Assembly (NCBI RefSeq): GCF_016056375.1
Contig: NZ_JAEDAE010000003.1
Coordinates: 596,643-660,642, forward strand
DNA: 64,000 bases
Direction: 5' to 3'
DNA from: Hymenobacter negativus
Lineage (GTDB): Bacteria > Bacteroidota > Bacteroidia > Cytophagales > Hymenobacteraceae
This document shows, in pieces, positions 60,830 through 64,000 of this stretch. Both the position numbers and the translations under genes were made by a program. Every line of letters starts with the position of its first letter. Position 1 is the first letter of the stretch. The notes below the pieces were generated by a model that saw only the letters and a program-made list of their open reading frames with translations, did no database searches and was not told the origin of the DNA.

Positions 60830-62110
60830 ATGAATTGCTTTTCAACCAAAAACCTGCTGCTGGCCTTGCCAGTGCTGGGGCTGCTGCTCGGCGGCTGCAA
60901 AAAGAACGAGCTTGATGACTTCTACCATGCCCCGACCAACGAGTCGTCGGATTCGGGCTTTGCCGGGCTGGCGCTGCCGCGCGTGCCCCTGAGCGCCCGC
61001 TATGCCCCCGGCGACGCCGTGCCGCTCTACGTGACCTACAACGAAACCGACCAGCTGCGCGACATCACCGTGTTTCAGGTGGTGAACAAAGCTGACTCGG
61101 CGCAAACCGGCGTGTATCCGGCCAACGGCGCCTTCAACGCCAGCGGCGGCCTGCTGGCCCAGGCCGTGCCCTACGTGGTGCCCACCGCCACCAACGGCGT
61201 GCCCGTGCGCGTCGACGTGACCCTGACCTTCCAGAATGGGGCCAAGCGCCTGCGCCGCTTCACCTACAACATTGCCCAGCCCATTACCCTGAAGTTTGGG
61301 GCCACGTCGGCTACCTACCGCAACACGCTGGCCAACACAGCTCAGAGCGAGGGCGACATCGTCGGCTACTCACTTATTATCAACGAAACCGGCATTGGCG
61401 TACTACCCACGCCGCCGGCCCTGCCCACGCCGGCCAACCCGTTGTTTAAGGCTGTGGACAGCCTCACCACCTTCTACCGCATCGGGACTGGCGCGCCGGT
61501 GCGGGTAGGCGTCATTCGGAACCCTTCGAACGGCGCGGCCAACACCCGCACCGTGGACGTGACCATTCCGCGCAACACCAACGGCCAGCCTGTTACCTTC
61601 TCCTTCACGGCCTACGGGGCGGTGCAGGCCGTCACCGTCACGGCCCCGACCATCAACGTGACCAACCCCACGGTGCTGGCCACATTGCGCACCGGCCGCA
61701 TTAGCGGCGGCCCCAATGCTACTCCCGATTCGGTGGCCTTCAACCTGCGCACCGGCACCCTGGAGCCGGCCGCCAACCCGCCCACGGCCAAGGACTTATT
61801 TGTGAGCGGCGTGAGCGGTGGGGTGTACCTCTCGGCCGCCAACACCACGCGCTACACCAAAATCACCCCCTTGCAGCTTGACCGGGGCTTCTACACCACG
61901 GCCACGGCCAACGCAGCGGGCACGGCCCTCTACGCCAACGGCGTGGCCTCGGCTTCCAGCGTCAGCGCCGACCTCGGCCCCGTGGCGGCTGGCGACGTGT
62001 ATGCCGTGCGCATTCGCGGGGCCGAGCTGGGCCTGCTGCGCATCCTCAGCGTGAAGCAAAGCTCGGCCGGCTCCAATGCCCGCGTCCGTTTCGAGTACAA
62101 GACGTTGTAG
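60830..62110 (+). CDS. Surface lipoprotein, third gene of the SusCD operon
   Basis: 426 residues with a lipoprotein signal (LLLGGC, Cys at about 23) followed by KKNELDDF and several Ig-like beta domains rich in Thr, Asn and Val (about 60-160, 165-300, 310-426). No catalytic motif or known domain is recognised. In SusCD operons the gene after SusD often encodes a surface ligand-binding lipoprotein (SusE/F-like position), which is the likely role here. It starts 39 bp after SusD and ends before a strong terminator. Confidence 0.8.
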   Translation: MNCFSTKNLLLALPVLGLLLGGCKKNELDDFYHAPTNESSDSGFAGLALPRVPLSARYAPGDAVPLYVTYNETDQLRDITVFQVVNKADSAQTGVYPANGAFNASGGLLAQAVPYVVPTATNGVPVRVDVTLTFQNGAKRLRRFTYNIAQPITLKFGATSATYRNTLANTAQSEGDIVGYSLIINETGIGVLPTPPALPTPANPLFKAVDSLTTFYRIGTGAPVRVGVIRNPSNGAANTRTVDVTIPRNTNGQPVTFSFTAYGAVQAVTVTAPTINVTNPTVLATLRTGRISGGPNATPDSVAFNLRTGTLEPAANPPTAKDLFVSGVSGGVYLSAANTTRYTKITPLQLDRGFYTTATANAAGTALYANGVASASSVSADLGPVAAGDVYAVRIRGAELGLLRILSVKQSSAGSNARVRFEYKTL

Positions 62111-62122
62111 GGGCTGAGCCTT

Positions 62123-62189
62123 CCTGCGCTAACATGCAAAAAGCGGCCTTCTCCATTGGGGAAGGCCGCTTTTTGCATGTTAGCGCAGG
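62123..62189. terminator. 29-bp perfect inverted repeat, bidirectional terminator
   Basis: Arms 62123-62151 and 62161-62189 are perfect complements around a 9-base loop, and include AAAAAGCGGCCTTC and its mirror, which gives a T5 run inside the right arm. It lies between convergent stops at 62110 and 62203. The stem is about three times longer than an ordinary terminator. Confidence 0.85.
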
Positions 62190-62202
62190 GACAAGGCGAG
62201 CC

Positions 62203-64000
62203 TTACCCGCCGCCAAAAAGCCGCGCAAAGAAACCCTTCTTCTTCGCGGGCTTCTCCTTGATTTTGACTTTGGAGAACGGGGCCGAAGCCTCGGGTTTAT
62301 CGGCCGGGGCGTTGAGGCGAATGCTGGGGCGCGGGGTGACCGGGGCAGGCTGCGTGGCTACGGCCGGGGCGGCCGGACGGGGTGCGCCGCCGGGGGCCTG
62401 GCCCAGAGCCAGCTCCGCCGACTGCTGGCCGGTGGTGATGACGCGCATGGGCCGGCTCTCGTTGTGCAGGCGGTCCACGGCGGTCACGTAGTAGGCGTAG
62501 GCCTGGCCGGGCACGGCGGTGGTGTCCACGTAGGTGGCGGGGAAGCCGGGGGCCGGCCGGGGCAAGGCCAAGATGCGGCGCGGGTCGTTGGGCGTGCTGG
62601 CCTCGGTGGGCTCGAAGCGGTAGAGCACGTAATAGGTGGCCGCGTCGCCGTCGGCGGCGGGCGGGCCGCTCTGCCAGTTTAGGGTCACGTAGTGGCTAAG
62701 GCGGCGCAGCGTGAGGTTGGTCACGGGCAGGGGCGGGGTGGCGTCTTTCCAGGGCATGGCCGGCACCAGGGCGGGGTAGCGGAACAGGTCCTGGCGCAGC
62801 GAATCGGTGGTGTGGAGCGGGTTGGTGAGCACCGATTTGGCCGAGAAAAACACGCTGCCCACGGCCTCGCCGTCGGTGGCGCGGTTGGTCCGAATCTGGC
62901 GGGGCAGCTCGCGCGGGTTGCGCCAGGTGGTGTCGGAGCGGGTGCTTTCCAGCATCCGATAGGTGCCGTGGCCGATGTAAAGGTGGCGGTCGAAGTGGTT
63001 TTCGGCCCACCATTTCACCAGCACGGGGTAGGGGCAGAGGCGGAAATTGGTGCTCCAGTACAGCTGCGGCACCACGTAGTCAATCCAGCCCTTTTCCAGC
63101 CACAGCCGCGTATCGGCATACAAATTCGAATAGGACGGCTGCCCGGCCCGCGTATCGGAGCCCTGCGGAAAGTCCTTCGACTTGTTCATCCACACCCCAA
63201 ACGGCGAGATGCCGAATTTCACCCACCGCTTGGCGCTCTGTATGCTGTCGTGCAGGTCGTGGATGAGGATGTTGACGTTTTGCCGGCGCCAGTCGCCCAG
63301 CTTTTTCAGGCTGTCGGGGTTGAAGTCGCGGAAGGCCGCCTCGTCGTGAAACACCTTGCCCGGGTCGGGGTAGGGGTAGAAATAATCGTCGAAGTGCACC
63401 GCGTCGATGTCGTAGCGCCGCACCACGTCCATAATCACGCGGGTGATATGCGTCCGCACTTCCGGCAGGCCGGGATTATACAGCAGTTGCCCCCCATAGC
63501 GCAAAAACCACTGCGGATGCTGGCGGTAAGGGTGGTTAGCAGCCAGCCGGCGCGTCACTGAGTCCATGGTGGCGCGGTAGGGGTTGAACCAGGCGTGGAA
63601 CTCCATGCCGCGCCGGTGCGCCTCGGTAATGAGAAAGGGCAGGGGGTCGTCGCCGCCGGCGGGGGCCTTGCCCTGCACGCCGGTCAGCCACTTGCTCCAG
63701 GGCTCCAGGTCCGACTTATAAAAAGCATCCGAAGCGGGCCGAATCTGCACAAACACGGCATTCAGGCCGGCGCGCTGGCCGGCGTCGAGCAGGCGGCGGT
63801 AGTCGCGGCGGTACTGCTCGGGGGCTTGGCCGCGCTGGTTGGGCCAGTCGATGTTCTCAACGGTAGCAATCCACATGCCGCGCAGCTCGCGCTTGGGCGG
63901 CGGTGGGGCTTCGATGGAGTCGGCCTCGGTTTGGGCCAGGGCGGGCAGCCAGCCGCTGACGCCACTCAGCAACAACAGAAAAAACAAAAACCGCCTAGCG
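62203..64000 (-). CDS. GHL10 (DUF187) family glycosidase, 5' end cut
   Basis: At least 594 residues. The frame runs open to the window edge, so the start codon lies outside; the visible start is a signal peptide core (RRFLFFLLLLSGVSGWLPALAQ region). The glycosyl hydrolase-like 10 domain (about 30-400) has ELRGMWIATVENIDWP, GLNAVFVQIRPASDAFY, EFHAWFNPYR, IDAVHFDDYFYPYP and WKIDYVVPQLYWS-type segments, as in YngK-like proteins. A fibronectin-type III domain follows (about 425-525), then a Pro/Ala-rich linker and a basic C-terminal tail. Probably exported and acting on cell-wall or other polysaccharide; substrate unproven. Confidence 0.92.
   Translation of the reverse strand, partial: ARRFLFFLLLLSGVSGWLPALAQTEADSIEAPPPPKRELRGMWIATVENIDWPNQRGQAPEQYRRDYRRLLDAGQRAGLNAVFVQIRPASDAFYKSDLEPWSKWLTGVQGKAPAGGDDPLPFLITEAHRRGMEFHAWFNPYRATMDSVTRRLAANHPYRQHPQWFLRYGGQLLYNPGLPEVRTHITRVIMDVVRRYDIDAVHFDDYFYPYPDPGKVFHDEAAFRDFNPDSLKKLGDWRRQNVNILIHDLHDSIQSAKRWVKFGISPFGVWMNKSKDFPQGSDTRAGQPSYSNLYADTRLWLEKGWIDYVVPQLYWSTNFRLCPYPVLVKWWAENHFDRHLYIGHGTYRMLESTRSDTTWRNPRELPRQIRTNRATDGEAVGSVFFSAKSVLTNPLHTTDSLRQDLFRYPALVPAMPWKDATPPLPVTNLTLRRLSHYVTLNWQSGPPAADGDAATYYVLYRFEPTEASTPNDPRRILALPRPAPGFPATYVDTTAVPGQAYAYYVTAVDRLHNESRPMRVITTGQQSAELALGQAPGGAPRPAAPAVATQPAPVTPRPSIRLNAPADKPEASAPFSKVKIKEKPAKKKGFFARLFGGG

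Noticed and set aside
1..64000. tRNA, rRNA, prophage or insertion sequence genes
   Set aside because: I looked for conserved tRNA arms, rRNA blocks, transposase or integrase motifs and saw none; a covariance-model scan would be decisive for small RNAs.

Overview
The window reads as chromosomal DNA of a GC-rich member of the Bacteroidota, most likely Cytophagales and close to Hymenobacter. The basis is three secreted proteins with type IX secretion (T9SS) C-terminal sorting domains, two SusC/SusD outer-membrane pairs, DUF885 and S9 peptidases typical of the phylum, promoter-like boxes of the TTG-N17-23-TAnnTTTG kind, and high GC coding DNA with AT-rich gaps. I see no rRNA, tRNA, CRISPR array, transposase, integrase or phage gene. 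The genus is inference.

Layout. 0-9 kb: GH31 alpha-glucosidase; a small AT-rich patch with one unknown gene and a gene remnant; an ApbE-DUF2271/PepSY membrane flavinylation pair; a dipeptide epimerase overlapping a class-A-like serine hydrolase. 8.8-18 kb: T9SS metalloprotease; a DCC (DUF393) and HTTM membrane protein neighbourhood flanked by two Ser/Thr/Gly-rich lipoproteins; a lipase-like hydrolase that carries an in-frame palindromic repeat; an MBL hydrolase. 17.8-31.6 kb: a minus-strand block of a flavin reductase and six peptidase or DUF885 genes (M28, S9, S9, M3, DUF885, DUF885), with several gaps holding long inverted repeats. 31.8-46.5 kb: T9SS surface protein, a GH3/serine-hydrolase fusion, an acyl-CoA synthetase, DUF2059, proC, an HGSNAT-like acyltransferase and a 14-repeat FG-GAP T9SS protein. 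46.8-62.1 kb: two divergent SusCD loci. The minus one runs SusC-SusD-NagB/PIG-L fusion-7TM sensor regulator. The plus one runs short leader ORF-terminator-SusC-SusD-lipoprotein. The right edge cuts a GHL10 glycosidase.

Taken together the region looks specialised for scavenging polymers: secreted and periplasmic peptidases, glycosidases, SusCD import, and amino-sugar catabolism (NagB). The most interesting single element is the leader at 55.8-55.95 kb: a 19-codon ORF with a Cys-Cys-Cys-His run whose end overlaps the left arm of a strong intrinsic terminator, 43 bp before a SusC gene and with no plus-strand gene for more than 16 kb upstream. It looks like a transcription attenuator controlling a SusCD transporter, possibly sensing cysteine. 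A second theme is a set of 33-37 bp near-perfect inverted repeats in gaps, plus a related-style element that has entered a coding sequence in frame.
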